Shown: positions 16,825-25,492, numbered from the stretch's first letter. The stretch: DNA of 64,000 nt from JAHEFT01 sp963700705 (GCA_963700705.1 CAVOYQ010000021.1:130942-194941), one strand, 5' to 3'. Translations and numbers: made by a program. Notes: generated by a model not told the origin, from the letters alone.

Positions 16825-18156
16825 CTAAGTTTTTCGCTCAAACAGCGCGATGGATTCGACGTGACCGGTATGTGGAAACATGTCCATGACCCCGGCTCCC
16901 ATCAACCGGAACCCGAACTGGTGAACCAGAATTCCGGCATCACGCGCCAGGCTCGCCGGATGGCACGATACGTAAACCAACCTGTCCGCCCCGCTGGCGG
17001 CAATGTGCGGAAGAATGAATTCCGCTCCGGAACGGGGTGGGTCGATCAGAATTTTATCATAATGCAGTTTCAACCAGGGCGCGGTTCCCGGGTCTTCACC
17101 GAGATCTGCAACATGGAATACCGCATTATCCACGCCGTTTCGTTGCGCGTTTTCGACTGCTTTTCTGACCAGTTCAGAATCACCCTCGATTCCCACCGCT
17201 TCACGCGCAAGAGAAGCTATCGGCAAGGTAAAATTTCCGAGGCCGCAAAACAGGTCCAGGACCCGGTCATCCTTGTCGGGAGCGAGCAATTCCAGCGCCC
17301 TGAGAATCATTTTCCGGTTTATTGCGGCATTGACCTGGATGAAATCCGAAGGGCCGAAAGCCAGGCGGAGCCCAAATTCGGGTAAGTCAAATTCCAGGTC
17401 CAGGCTGGCGGGTTCCAGGCAATGAATACTGGCCGGGCCCGATGGCTGCAGCAGAACGGCGATGCCGGAATCTTTTGCAAATTGACGAAGTTTCTGCAAG
17501 TCCGGATTGCCCAGGGGCTCAAGGTGCCGAAAAACCAACGCGCACTGATGATCACCGCAGGACACTTCGAGTTGGGGAATGGTCTGCCGGGCGTCCATGG
17601 AGTAAATAAGTTCTGACAGCCCGGCCAGGCGTGACGCAATCCGCTCATCCAGAACATGGCACTCCAACATGTCTGCGACATATCGCCCTTGCCGCTCCCG
17701 AAAACCCACGAGCACCCGGCCTTTCTGGTGCACGTAGCGCACGGAAAGCCTGGCCTTTCGCCGGTAGTGCCACTCCGGTCCCGTTAACGGCTCCCAGACG
17801 GTATCCGGTGTGACTTTTCCAATCCGCTCCAGATTCTGGATCAGCGTGTTCTGCTTTGATTTGATTTGCCCGCGCGGAACCATGTGTTGCAGGGAGCAGC
17901 CACCGCATTGCCCGAAGTGCGGACAGCGCGGTTCAACGCGGTCCGGTGAATGCTCGAGTACTTCAACGGCTTCACCTTCGTCAAAATTTCTTTTCCGGCT
18001 CGTGATGCGCGCACGGATCCTCTCTCCGGGCAAGGCGCCATGGACGAACACCTTTTTCTCTGCGTGTGTAGCAACCCCCCGGCCATCGTGGCTCAGGTCA
18101 TCTATTCTCACCTCCACCGGTTCTGCAGGCAGTGGGCGTCTTCTGTTTCTGCCCAT
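16825..18156 (-). CDS. rlmD: 23S rRNA (uracil-5-)-methyltransferase RlmD
   Basis: RlmD methylates U1939 of 23S rRNA with SAM. The TRAM domain at the N-terminus reads VEVRIDDLSHDGRGVATHAEKK. The 4Fe-4S cysteines are in PRCPHFGQCGGCSLQHM, with a further Cys downstream. The SAM fold shows DRVLDLFCGLGNFTLPIA, and the catalytic Cys lies in LVYVSCHPASLARD. The start at 18156 (MGRNRRRPLPAEPVEV) is 443 residues from the stop, the family length. Upstream in-frame codons to 18255 translate a repeat element and are rejected. It ends 85 bp before nagZ begins, so cotranscription is possible. Confidence 0.95.
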   Translation of the reverse strand: MGRNRRRPLPAEPVEVRIDDLSHDGRGVATHAEKKVFVHGALPGERIRARITSRKRNFDEGEAVEVLEHSPDRVEPRCPHFGQCGGCSLQHMVPRGQIKSKQNTLIQNLERIGKVTPDTVWEPLTGPEWHYRRKARLSVRYVHQKGRVLVGFRERQGRYVADMLECHVLDERIASRLAGLSELIYSMDARQTIPQLEVSCGDHQCALVFRHLEPLGNPDLQKLRQFAKDSGIAVLLQPSGPASIHCLEPASLDLEFDLPEFGLRLAFGPSDFIQVNAAINRKMILRALELLAPDKDDRVLDLFCGLGNFTLPIASLAREAVGIEGDSELVRKAVENAQRNGVDNAVFHVADLGEDPGTAPWLKLHYDKILIDPPRSGAEFILPHIAASGADRLVYVSCHPASLARDAGILVHQFGFRLMGAGVMDMFPHTGHVESIALFERKT

Positions 18157-18166
18157 TATTGAGTCT

Positions 18167-18485
18167 CGCTTCCCTGCTCCCAGCTGCGCTGGAAGGCGGC
18201 TGCGCTCGACAGCATTTTCTGGTATTTCCTCTGGCTTCGCCAGCCGGGAATACAACGGGGAGTCTCACGCGCAACGGCACTCCGGCCGGGCTTCTTTGCC
18301 TGCGGCAAAACCGCCCGACCTCCGTTGCCTGCACGCGCAACGGCACTCCGGCCGCGCTTCTTTGCCTGCGGCAAAACCGCCCGACCTCCGTTGCCTGCGC
18401 TTCCCTGCTCCCGGCTGCGCTGGAAGGCGGCTGCGCTCGACAGCATTTTCTGGTATTCCCTCTGGCTTCGCCAGCCGGGAATACA
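18167..18485. repeat. REP-like composite repeat, A-B-B-A arrangement
   Basis: This stretch between rlmD and the ydbL-like gene holds no gene. An 88-bp unit A occurs at 18167-18254 and 18398-18485 (86 of 88 bases equal). Between them a 66-bp unit B occurs twice in tandem at 18266-18331 and 18332-18397 (65 of 66 equal). Unit A ends in a long hairpin: in the second copy GTATTCCC (18453-18460) pairs with GGGAATAC (18477-18484) around CTGGC-TTC-GCCAG. Unit B contains TTTGCC-TGC-GGCAAA. Apparent frames such as MYSRLAKPEGIPENAVE are translations of the repeat. It resembles extragenic palindromic elements; no transposase is nearby. Confidence 0.85.
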
Positions 18486-18499
18486 CAGGGGGTCCGCAT

Positions 18500-18531
18500 A
18501 AAAAAACGACCGGGCTGTCCTGCCCGGTCGT
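18500..18531 (-). terminator. Intrinsic terminator of the ydbH-ydbL-like operon
   Basis: On the minus strand a perfect 10-bp stem ACGACCGGGC / GCCCGGTCGT with a six-base loop is followed directly by seven T. It lies 18 bases past the ydbL-like stop codon. This is the clearest rho-independent terminator in the window. Confidence 0.9.
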
Positions 18532-18549
18532 GACATGGGTGGGAGTGAC

Positions 18550-19149
18550 TTACTTCTGCTTCCAGGCACCGCTTGCATCCTGGTAGTACCAGCCGCTGCG
18601 GGCGTTACTCACCCACTGTTTTGCAAATGTTTCCTGGATTTCCTTTTCCCATTCGGGATGTCCGTTGGCCACCGCAATTTCACGATACACGGCCTGGCGG
18701 TCGCGGTTTTCGTCGGCAACGACGCTCTCGAGGCTGCGGCGTTCGCTCAGCGGTACGGCTGCCCGGTCACGGATCACGACCAACCCGTCGGAACCGAAAC
18801 CGATCGCGCCGGCATCGAACAACGGGTCCAGTTGCTGCCGCTGCCGGTTAGCCATCCGGGCCTTGATCGCATTGATCTGCGGCGTGTTGATCTCAATTTC
18901 GGCTTGTTGTGCGTTCGCATCGGCAATGAAAAAATCCACCAGGCCTGCCGCAGCCACAAGGACCGCCTCGACGGGCAAGTCGAACGGGTTGAGCAAGGAG
19001 CTGTCTTCCGGAGGTTTACCCAGCACATCGCCGACGAATTCCTCCGCAGCACGCTCTGCCGCGGCGGCCGGGAAATAAACGTTAATCGTGACACAGGCAC
19101 CGAGCGTAAAAATCACACCCAGAACCAACAGTGCATAGAGTTTTTTCAT
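18550..19149 (-). CDS. ydbL: YdbL-like lipoprotein (DUF1318)
   Basis: This 199-residue DUF1318 protein has a lipoprotein signal with lipobox LGAC (residues about 15-18), followed by VTINVYFPAAAAERAAEEF, typical of YdbL. The C-terminal half matches the family with AIKARMANRQRQQLDPL, ENRDRQAVYREIA and WVSNARSGWYYQDASG. The start at 19149 is chosen for AGGAG six bases upstream. In E. coli YdbL acts with YdbH and YnbE, an AsmA-like bridge between inner and outer membrane. Here a large AsmA-like gene lies 70 bp upstream, but the gap is too short for a ynbE gene. A strong terminator follows. Confidence 0.85.
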   Translation of the reverse strand: MKKLYALLVLGVIFTLGACVTINVYFPAAAAERAAEEFVGDVLGKPPEDSSLLNPFDLPVEAVLVAAAGLVDFFIADANAQQAEIEINTPQINAIKARMANRQRQQLDPLFDAGAIGFGSDGLVVIRDRAAVPLSERRSLESVVADENRDRQAVYREIAVANGHPEWEKEIQETFAKQWVSNARSGWYYQDASGAWKQK

Positions 19150-19219
19150 CACTTACTCCTGTTCCTGAACCCCTGCAGATATCTTATCAGACCCCGGGAG
19201 GCTGGATTAAATTCATTAC

Positions 19220-21253
19220 TCAGTCACCGACCTTCACCGACTCACCCTCGGAAACCGCCACCAGTTGGGAGAGGAGCATGGGCCAGTCGACGCGGCGGTT
19301 GAACGCCCTGATGGTAACCTTTGGAACACCGGCGCCTTCCATGATCAGCACGCTGACATCATCTTCGCTCACGCCTCGAATGTCGCAAACATTATTCTGC
19401 ATACGGCAGCCCATGCCGATCGTTTTGTAGGAAAAACTGCTGAAGAGCTTCATCACCGGCCCGGTCAGGGCCGCGGTGGCTCCGCCACCACCCAGAGTGG
19501 TCAGGTGGTTAACGGCCTGCCGCGAGATGTCCCGGGTACCTTTCTGGCTGGCCGGTGTACCAAACCAGGCGTCAAACGCCACGGGTTTCCAGTCAAGCAT
19601 GCGCAATTCATGAATAAAACCGTCTATCCGGCCTGATATCTGTCCAAATGAAAACGTGTGGGTGAGTTGCTCCAGGTCGAGGTTGTTTGCTTCTATATTG
19701 GCGGACAGGCTGGGCAGTACACCGAAGGCTCTTTCAATCCGCAAATCTTCCAGCGACAGCGCCCCGTCAAAAACGTTGACCAGGATTTTTCCCTCGACAT
19801 CGAGGACACCATCATCGAGGCTCACGCCCGGGATGTGCCCGCTGATTTTTCCCGAAAACAAAGGCCAGTCCAATGCGGCCGTCAGTTGCTCCATGTCCAG
19901 ATTCTCGAGATCCAGTCTCAGGCGAATATCCGGTTCGGTGTTGTTGTTTTTCGCACCCCCGGGTAATTGCACGGCCAATTCATTCAGCACCATCCGGCCT
20001 CCGAGAACATCCAGAATGAGCGGTTCGATAATGGCGAATTTACGTGGCTCGGAATCCAGCGAAACTTCTCCGGGGCCCAGGTTAATCCGGCCGACCAACA
20101 GTCCGCGCCATCTCAACCTGGAGTCAAACGTGTAATCTCCCGGCCGCATCCGCGCATCCAGCCCGGTGAAAGCAAACCGGTTACGCCGGGTATCGACGAG
20201 GCTCAAATCGGTGACCCTGAGGTCTCCCGAATGAAATTTACCCTCGCTCCACTCCCCGCCCCAGGAAACCTGCCCGGTGACCCCGAGTCCGTCCAGCGTG
20301 TGGACTGCCAGCATGGGCTCCAGGTACCGTTCATAGGCGCCGGGAAACTGCAGATCGAGATGAGTGATCTCGAGCCCCCACGAGTCCGCGTTTTCGCCGA
20401 AACCCAGGCTGGCCTTGCCTTCCACTGTAAACGCGCTCCGGTCAGTCAGACTGAAAGATCGAACCTGGAGCCCGCTTGGGTTCCAGGTCGGCAGGAACAT
20501 GAACTCCAGGCCACCGTTTCCGAAATTCCGGTAGAAATCGTCCGCCAGGAGTTCGCCGCTGGTGATCGAACCCCTGACCTCCGGAGCGGACCATTCGTTC
20601 AATGTCGCTGAAACACTTACCGTCATGGCGAGGGCTTCAGAGGCAAACCGCCCGTCGGCGGAGTCGAACCCAAGCTCGCTGATGCCAAGTTGCAACAGCA
20701 GTTCAGGCGTACGACCGCCTTCTTCCAGGTAGCTCAACTCCGCATCCAGATGTCCACGGCTCAGCCAACCAGCCTCCGAGGGCAGTCCCGGAAGGTCCTT
20801 CAACTCGAGCAGGTCAACGTCGTCCATTTTCAAAATGACCGACATTTTCTCAGGCTGTTTGGTTACCTCGAACCCCGCCTGGTAGGAATCCGCAACGACA
20901 TCGCCGCGCAAAACCACTTCCCCATTCGCGAAGGAGCCCTCAAGCACCCCCTGGACGGACAAATCAGAAAGCTTCCCCGCCAGACCGGTGATCAGCGCGT
21001 GATGTCCCGACAAGCTGAATTCGCCTCCGGGGAGCAGTTGGCCATTGACGTCCCCAAGCGTGAATTTTTCATGGACGACCGACTCTGCTTTGAACCGGAC
21101 GTCTGGAAACGGGCTGGCAATAGCAGCGGAGGACCACGCAAACGCTGTCACGACAACCCACAACAAGACAAGGATCTTCAGATCTGGTTTTTTTACGTCC
21201 CTTTGATCCTGGGCTATGCTGTTTCCGGATCCGGCAAGCACTGTGTGACTCAT
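19220..21253 (-). CDS. Large AsmA/YdbH-like periplasmic protein
   Basis: The protein has about 677 residues with one N-terminal hydrophobic segment (LKILVLLWVVVTAFAWSS), then a long beta-rich periplasmic part with repeated short strands. Examples are LALRLDLENLDMEQL-type turns, GKISGHIPGVSLDDGVLDVEG and QISGRIDGFIHELRMLDW. This matches AsmA/TamB-like bridging proteins, and the pairing with a YdbL-like lipoprotein suggests YdbH. A Cys pair (GCRMQNNVCDI) stands near the C-terminus. The start is uncertain: ATG at 21253 or GTG at 21289, the latter overlapping the divergent regulator gene by 7 bp. Its role in phospholipid traffic is inferred from E. coli, not shown here. Confidence 0.65.
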   Translation of the reverse strand: MSHTVLAGSGNSIAQDQRDVKKPDLKILVLLWVVVTAFAWSSAAIASPFPDVRFKAESVVHEKFTLGDVNGQLLPGGEFSLSGHHALITGLAGKLSDLSVQGVLEGSFANGEVVLRGDVVADSYQAGFEVTKQPEKMSVILKMDDVDLLELKDLPGLPSEAGWLSRGHLDAELSYLEEGGRTPELLLQLGISELGFDSADGRFASEALAMTVSVSATLNEWSAPEVRGSITSGELLADDFYRNFGNGGLEFMFLPTWNPSGLQVRSFSLTDRSAFTVEGKASLGFGENADSWGLEITHLDLQFPGAYERYLEPMLAVHTLDGLGVTGQVSWGGEWSEGKFHSGDLRVTDLSLVDTRRNRFAFTGLDARMRPGDYTFDSRLRWRGLLVGRINLGPGEVSLDSEPRKFAIIEPLILDVLGGRMVLNELAVQLPGGAKNNNTEPDIRLRLDLENLDMEQLTAALDWPLFSGKISGHIPGVSLDDGVLDVEGKILVNVFDGALSLEDLRIERAFGVLPSLSANIEANNLDLEQLTHTFSFGQISGRIDGFIHELRMLDWKPVAFDAWFGTPASQKGTRDISRQAVNHLTTLGGGGATAALTGPVMKLFSSFSYKTIGMGCRMQNNVCDIRGVSEDDVSVLIMEGAGVPKVTIRAFNRRVDWPMLLSQLVAVSEGESVKVGD

Positions 21254-21282
21254 TCCGTCATGATGCCGAAAAAAGGAAAGAA

Positions 21283-21984
21283 ATGACACTGAAACGGCAG
21301 CATGTAAGGCCCGGAAAAATATTGGTGGTCGATGATCACTCCATCAGTGGTCAGCACGCAGTGGCCGCGCTCAGCCGCTGTACCGGCGAGGTCCGGTGGG
21401 TGAAAACAGCCACCACTGCGGTGGAAACGGCTTTGGCCTGGCGCCCGCACATCATTTTCACCGACCGGCACCTGCCGGATATGGACGGTTTCGAACTGCT
21501 TGACCGGATCCGGGCTGAATGGCCCGCTGACGCGGCCTTACCGAAAATTGTCGTAATGACCGGTGACGGATCCGGCCTGGAAGGCGCAGCAAGCGAAGCA
21601 CTGAACATTGAACATGTGCTGATAAAACCGGTATCAGGACAGGCGATCAGGGCCGCCGCCGGCCTTGCCGCCAGCTCTGAAATCCGGGAGCCCCCTGCTA
21701 TCGGGACCGGTGCTGACTTGAAGACCATGTTCCGGGACGAACTGGTACAGCGGTTGCCGGAGCTCGATTCCAGCCTTTCCGGCCTTGACGGCCGGGCTAC
21801 TGCCGCCATTCTGCACCAACTGATTGCCTCGGCCGCGATGTGCCACGAATCCCGTCTCGAGTCCGGGCTTCGTTCGCTGGATACTGCTTGCCGTCGACAG
21901 AATTCACCCGGCGACATTGCCAGGCGCTATCACCTGATGCTGGAATTCGCGCGTGAATTTATCGCAAGAACGGCCCTTCGATAA
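21283..21984 (+). CDS. Orphan response regulator with C-terminal HPt-like domain
   Basis: The 233-residue protein starts with a receiver domain. ILVVDDHS carries the acidic pair, FTDRHLPDMDGFELL the phospho-acceptor Asp, VVMTGD the conserved Thr, and LIKPVSGQAIRA the Lys. The second half (about residues 145-225) is all-helical with ILHQLIASAAMCHESRLESG, which resembles a histidine phosphotransfer domain, though the usual H-x-x-K-G-S core is poorly kept. No DNA-binding output domain is present and no histidine kinase lies nearby. AAGGAAAG precedes the ATG at 21283. Its last 26 bp overlap the pdxJ end on the other strand. Confidence 0.8.
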   Translation: MTLKRQHVRPGKILVVDDHSISGQHAVAALSRCTGEVRWVKTATTAVETALAWRPHIIFTDRHLPDMDGFELLDRIRAEWPADAALPKIVVMTGDGSGLEGAASEALNIEHVLIKPVSGQAIRAAAGLAASSEIREPPAIGTGADLKTMFRDELVQRLPELDSSLSGLDGRATAAILHQLIASAAMCHESRLESGLRSLDTACRRQNSPGDIARRYHLMLEFAREFIARTALR

Positions 21985-22687
21985 GCGCCTTCATCTCCCG
22001 GACGGCATTTTCCAGGCCTACAAAAATAGCCCGCGCGATGATGGAATGACCAATATTCAGTTCGTTCATGTGCGGCAGTCGCACGATATCACCGACATTT
22101 CCAAGATGCAGTCCATGACCGGCATTGATGATCAAACCGGCCTTGTGTCCATCAAGGCAGGCCTGGCGTAGCCGGTTCAGTTCATCAGCCTGCCTCCGGC
22201 CTTCAGCGTCAGCGTAAGTTCCGGTATGGAGCTCCACTACCGGTGCACCGGCCCGCCGGGCGGCATCAATCTGTTCCGGGTCTGGATCGATAAACAACGA
22301 CGACCGGATTCCGGCTTCGCTTAACTGTGCGACGGCATCAGCGACTGCTGAAAAATGGCCGATCACATCCAGGCCGCCTTCGGTCGTCAGCTCCTGCCGT
22401 TTTTCCGGCACCAGGCAAACATCAGCCGGCTTGCGCTCCAGTGCAATCGCGAGCATCTCCGGCGTTACCGCCATTTCCAGGTTGATCCGTGTTTTTGTGC
22501 CTGCGCAGAGAATGCGCACGTCCTCATCCTGGATATGCCGCCGGTCTTCGCGCAGGTGCACGGTAATCGAATCGGCGCCGCCTTTTTCCGCCAGATCAGC
22601 GGCTTCGATGACCGAGGGATAGCGAGTACCCCTGGCCTGTCGGACGGTGGCTACATGATCAATGTTGACGCCAAGAAGTACGCTCAT
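21959..22687 (-). CDS. pdxJ: Pyridoxine 5'-phosphate synthase
   Basis: PdxJ condenses 3-amino-2-oxopropyl phosphate with deoxyxylulose 5-phosphate to pyridoxine 5'-phosphate. The 242-residue protein starts MSVLLGVNIDHVATVRQARG, and continues with SITVHLREDRRHIQDEDV, NLEMAVTPEM, CLVPEKRQELTTEGGLDV, VVELHTGTYA and INAGHGLHLGNV, all family blocks including the catalytic Glu and His. It is the last gene of the recO-pdxJ end of the block, as in E. coli, with a 126-bp gap from recO that holds a TATAAT box. Confidence 0.97.
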   Translation of the reverse strand: MSVLLGVNIDHVATVRQARGTRYPSVIEAADLAEKGGADSITVHLREDRRHIQDEDVRILCAGTKTRINLEMAVTPEMLAIALERKPADVCLVPEKRQELTTEGGLDVIGHFSAVADAVAQLSEAGIRSSLFIDPDPEQIDAARRAGAPVVELHTGTYADAEGRRQADELNRLRQACLDGHKAGLIINAGHGLHLGNVGDIVRLPHMNELNIGHSIIARAIFVGLENAVREMKALIEGPFLR

Positions 22688-22723
22688 AGTACGGTTAATC
22701 CAGCCTTAAGGAACCTCTGATCA

Positions 22724-22729
22724 ATTATA
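22724..22729 (-). promoter_or_regulatory. TATAAT box upstream of pdxJ
   Basis: A perfect TATAAT lies on the minus strand 37 bases before the pdxJ ATG, in the 126-bp recO-pdxJ gap. No good -35 hexamer is found at 16-18 bases, so an internal promoter is only suggested. Confidence 0.3.
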
Positions 22730-22813
22730 CACTGAGCGTGTTTCCGTTGAGGAAACCGGACCGGAGTGCCAACAGAAATTCGGTCACTTCAGTGAATGTC
22801 GATCTGAGGCTAC

Positions 22814-23509
22814 TCAATAAAAAAGTGATTGGGAATTTAGCGGTTTGTCGCCCAGGTAAAAGCGGATCAGGGAACGCATCAGCGCTTTCAATTCCTTCAG
22901 ATGCAGCTCCTCGATGTTCCCGGATTTTAACGCCAGCAAGGCCGAACCCGAAACCAGGCCGCCGGCATTCTCCGCATCGTATTCGCGCGGTTCCGGGCCG
23001 GACTCGGGAACATAGGAATACCAGCCATCCTCGTCAATCGGATTGAGCGAACCGTGTTCGTGCTCCAATTGCAGACCGAACCCCGCAGACTGCAGGAGCT
23101 GCATTTCGTACATTCGCAGCACCGGTTGTGACGAATCGCCGGCTGCAAGCGCCGCCACCAGTTCCCTGTAGCGGTCAAACACCTCTACGTGCGGGTCGGA
23201 GCGGTGCAGAAAGCGGGTAGTCAATTCATTGGCATAAAGTCCGCAAAACAGGGCTTCTCCGATCAACGGTGGCGGTGAAGCGACCTGGTCGGCGGATGTC
23301 AGGGTTCCCAATTCGCCTCTTTGACTCCAGCTGAGAAGCAATGGTCTGAACGGCTGCAGTATGCTTTTCCAGCGTGATTTTGCACTCCTGGCGCCGCGGG
23401 CAACCAGCCCGACCCTACCATGGGAACGGCACAGCGCCTCGATCAACAGGCTGGATTCCTGGTAAGGCCTGCTGTGCAGGACGTAGGAAGGTTCCAGCGC
23501 TACGCGCAT
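22814..23509 (-). CDS. recO: DNA repair protein RecO
   Basis: RecO is a RecF-pathway mediator that loads RecA on SSB-coated DNA. The 231-residue protein has the N-terminal OB fold with AYVLHSRPYQESSLLIE-like sequence (YVLHSRPYQESSLLIEALC) and VGLVARGARS. The helical part includes LFCGLYANELTTRFL and PVLRMYEMQLLQSAGFGLQL, and the end has LMRSLIRFYLGDKPLNSQ. It lacks the zinc-binding Cys cluster of some RecO proteins, as usual in this group. Six bases separate it from era. Confidence 0.95.
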   Translation of the reverse strand: MRVALEPSYVLHSRPYQESSLLIEALCRSHGRVGLVARGARSAKSRWKSILQPFRPLLLSWSQRGELGTLTSADQVASPPPLIGEALFCGLYANELTTRFLHRSDPHVEVFDRYRELVAALAAGDSSQPVLRMYEMQLLQSAGFGLQLEHEHGSLNPIDEDGWYSYVPESGPEPREYDAENAGGLVSGSALLALKSGNIEELHLKELKALMRSLIRFYLGDKPLNSQSLFY

Positions 23510-23515
23510 AACATT

Positions 23516-24448
23516 TCAATTCTGTTCGTCAAATCCGAATTGCCGCAGAGCCCGCTCACTATCCGACCAGTCCTTGCTGACCTTCACCCACAGGCGCACG
23601 AAAACTTTTTCATCGAATAAGGCTTCGAGCGCCTGCCGGGCCCGGGTGCCGACCAGCTTCAACACGTCACCACCCTTGCCGATGACGATCTGTTTCTGAC
23701 CTTCACGCTCAACCCATATGATGGCGCCGATACGGATCAATCCATCCCTGCGTTTGAATTCTTCAACCTCGACAGTCAGGGAATAAGGCAATTCCTGGTG
23801 AAGCCTCAACATCAGTTGCTCGCGAATCAGTTCTCCGGCCAGGAAGCGCTCGCTTCGATCCGTGAACTGGTTTTCGTCATAGTAAGGCCGGGAAAACGGC
23901 AGCCATTGGGTGACCCTCTTCTCCAGGTCACCGACGCCGCTGCCCGATTTGGCGGCGACCAGGAATACTTCAGCAAAGCGGCCGGTACGGACCTCTTTTT
24001 CCAGGAATTGCAGCAACCGCGACTTGTCCGGAACCAGGTCGATCTTGTTGACAACAAGCCAGACCGGGGCGCTTACCGCTTCGAGTGATCGCGCCACGTG
24101 TTCGTCCTGCTTGCTCCAACGGCCGGCTTCGACCAGGAACAGGATCAGGTCGACATCGTGAAAAGCGGCGTGTGCAACCCGGTTCATATAGCGGTTCAGG
24201 GCCCGCTCTGCTGCCAGGTGGATACCCGGCGTATCGATATAGATGACCTGTCCTTCGCCAGTGGTCTTGATGCCCGCGATCCGTTGCCGGGTAGTCTGCG
24301 GTTTGGCGGTGACGATACTGAGCTTGTGCCCGAGGATGCGGTTCATCAGCGTGGATTTGCCCACGTTGGGGCGGCCCACCAGGGCGACATAGCCGCAATG
24401 AAAATCGCCTGCCTGTTCCAGCGTAGTCCCGGGATCGTTGTCTTTCAT
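23516..24448 (-). CDS. era: GTPase Era
   Basis: Era is an essential GTPase that binds the 3' end of 16S rRNA during small-subunit maturation. In 310 residues the G motifs are GRPNVGKSTLMN (G1), T in the KPQTTRQRI switch I (G2), DTPGIH (G3), NKIDLV (G4) and SAK-like AAKSG (G5). The C-terminal KH domain shows AIIWVEREGQKQIVIGKGGD. Its ATG overlaps the rnc stop (ATGA), so translation of rnc and era is coupled, as in E. coli. Confidence 0.97.
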   Translation of the reverse strand: MKDNDPGTTLEQAGDFHCGYVALVGRPNVGKSTLMNRILGHKLSIVTAKPQTTRQRIAGIKTTGEGQVIYIDTPGIHLAAERALNRYMNRVAHAAFHDVDLILFLVEAGRWSKQDEHVARSLEAVSAPVWLVVNKIDLVPDKSRLLQFLEKEVRTGRFAEVFLVAAKSGSGVGDLEKRVTQWLPFSRPYYDENQFTDRSERFLAGELIREQLMLRLHQELPYSLTVEVEEFKRRDGLIRIGAIIWVEREGQKQIVIGKGGDVLKLVGTRARQALEALFDEKVFVRLWVKVSKDWSDSERALRQFGFDEQN

Positions 24449-25119
24449 TTCGGTGCTTTTTCTCCGAGTAACTGCAGCACCAGCGTCGCAGCAGCCTGTT
24501 CAGCCTTTCGCCTGCTGTTGCCTTCCGCCTCGACAACCGTCCGGTCATCGGGCAGCGTGCAGCTCACGTGAAATTTCTTGGCGTGGTCTGCCCCGTCCTC
24601 GCGCTGCAACTCGTATTCAGGTAAGGGCCGGGAGCGTCCCTGCAGCCACTCCTGCAAGCGGGTCTTCGGGTCTTTCAGCGCGTCTGCACCGGGCAGACTG
24701 TCAATCAAGGGGTCAAAAATGTCGAGGATAACCTTACGGCAGGCCGCGTAGCCTCCGTCCAGAAAGATCGCGCCCAGCAGCGCTTCGAAAGCATCGGCAA
24801 TGATGGAGGAACGCCGGAACCCGCCGGACTTCAGCTCACTTTCACCCAGGTTGAGTTGTTTGCCCAGGTTCAGCCCCGAAGCGACCGCGGCAAGGCTGGA
24901 TTCCCTGACCAGGCGCGCTCTCATCCGGCTCAGATCGCCCTCCTGGGCATCCGGGCGAAGCTCATACAACCTGGAAGTAATGACCAGGTTGAGGACGCTA
25001 TCGCCGAGAAATTCCAGCCGCTCGTTGTTCCGGGCTCCCAAACTGCGGTGCGTCAGGGCATCCTGCAGTAACGTGGGGTCGATAAAGCGGTAGTCGATTC
25101 CGGTCACGGAATCCTTCAC
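24445..25119 (-). CDS. rnc: Ribonuclease III
   Basis: RNase III cleaves double-stranded RNA, including rRNA precursors. The 224-residue protein has the signature NERLEFLGDSVLNLVI, the second acidic motif ADAFEALLGAIFLDGG and a C-terminal dsRNA-binding domain (DPKTRLQEWLQGRSRPLPEY and NSRRKAEQAAATLVL). The start is the GTG at 25119 (MKDSVTGIDYRF), one base after the DUF4845 stop. Its stop overlaps the era start. Confidence 0.97.
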   Translation of the reverse strand: MKDSVTGIDYRFIDPTLLQDALTHRSLGARNNERLEFLGDSVLNLVITSRLYELRPDAQEGDLSRMRARLVRESSLAAVASGLNLGKQLNLGESELKSGGFRRSSIIADAFEALLGAIFLDGGYAACRKVILDIFDPLIDSLPGADALKDPKTRLQEWLQGRSRPLPEYELQREDGADHAKKFHVSCTLPDDRTVVEAEGNSRRKAEQAAATLVLQLLGEKAPK

Positions 25120-25120
25120 A

Positions 25121-25492
25121 TCATTTACTCAGGATAACTGACTTGTCAAAACTGCCAATGATGTCGATGTTGCCGAGAAAAGGCTTCCTGACTTCGTAAG
25201 CCACTCGCACGCGAACCCCCTCGCTGGTCTTGGAAATTCTGACGTTATTGTCCTTGATGTTATCGCTGGCATAACTGGCCCACAGGCTCATCTGAATTTT
25301 TTGCTTGATCTTGGCAGGCGTCAGGGACTTTGACCCTGGGTCATTCTGCAGCAATTCCAGCGCGTTTCCCAAAGCATGGTATTCGAGGTACATCGGAACG
25401 ACCCGCATTCCCGCGTAAGCGAAAAACAGGACCACGGAGAGCACGATCAGAAATCCCAAAAGCGTCAAGCCACTGTCTTTGCGAATTTTCAT
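25121..25492 (-). CDS. DUF4845 membrane-anchored protein
   Basis: The 123-residue protein has a pilin-like N-terminus, KDSGLTLLGFLIVLSVVLFF (one membrane helix), then a small periplasmic domain. The end is VRVAYEVRKPFLGNIDIIGSF. It belongs to DUF4845, a family of unknown function nearly always placed between lepB and rnc in gammaproteobacteria. The resemblance of the first 30 residues to type IV prepilin helices is superficial, since the usual prepilin peptidase Gly-Phe site is not evident. A TATAGT box at 25535-25530 lies just upstream. Confidence 0.85.
   Translation of the reverse strand: MKIRKDSGLTLLGFLIVLSVVLFFAYAGMRVVPMYLEYHALGNALELLQNDPGSKSLTPAKIKQKIQMSLWASYASDNIKDNNVRISKTSEGVRVRVAYEVRKPFLGNIDIIGSFDKSVILSK

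Noticed and set aside
18266..18397. Possible CRISPR-like array (two 66-bp units)
   Set aside because: Only two adjacent copies without spacers and no cas genes; it fits a tandem duplication of an extragenic repeat.
18098..18578. Several frames of 70-140 codons with repeated peptide units
   Set aside because: They translate the A-B-B-A nucleotide repeat in different frames and lack ribosome-binding sites.
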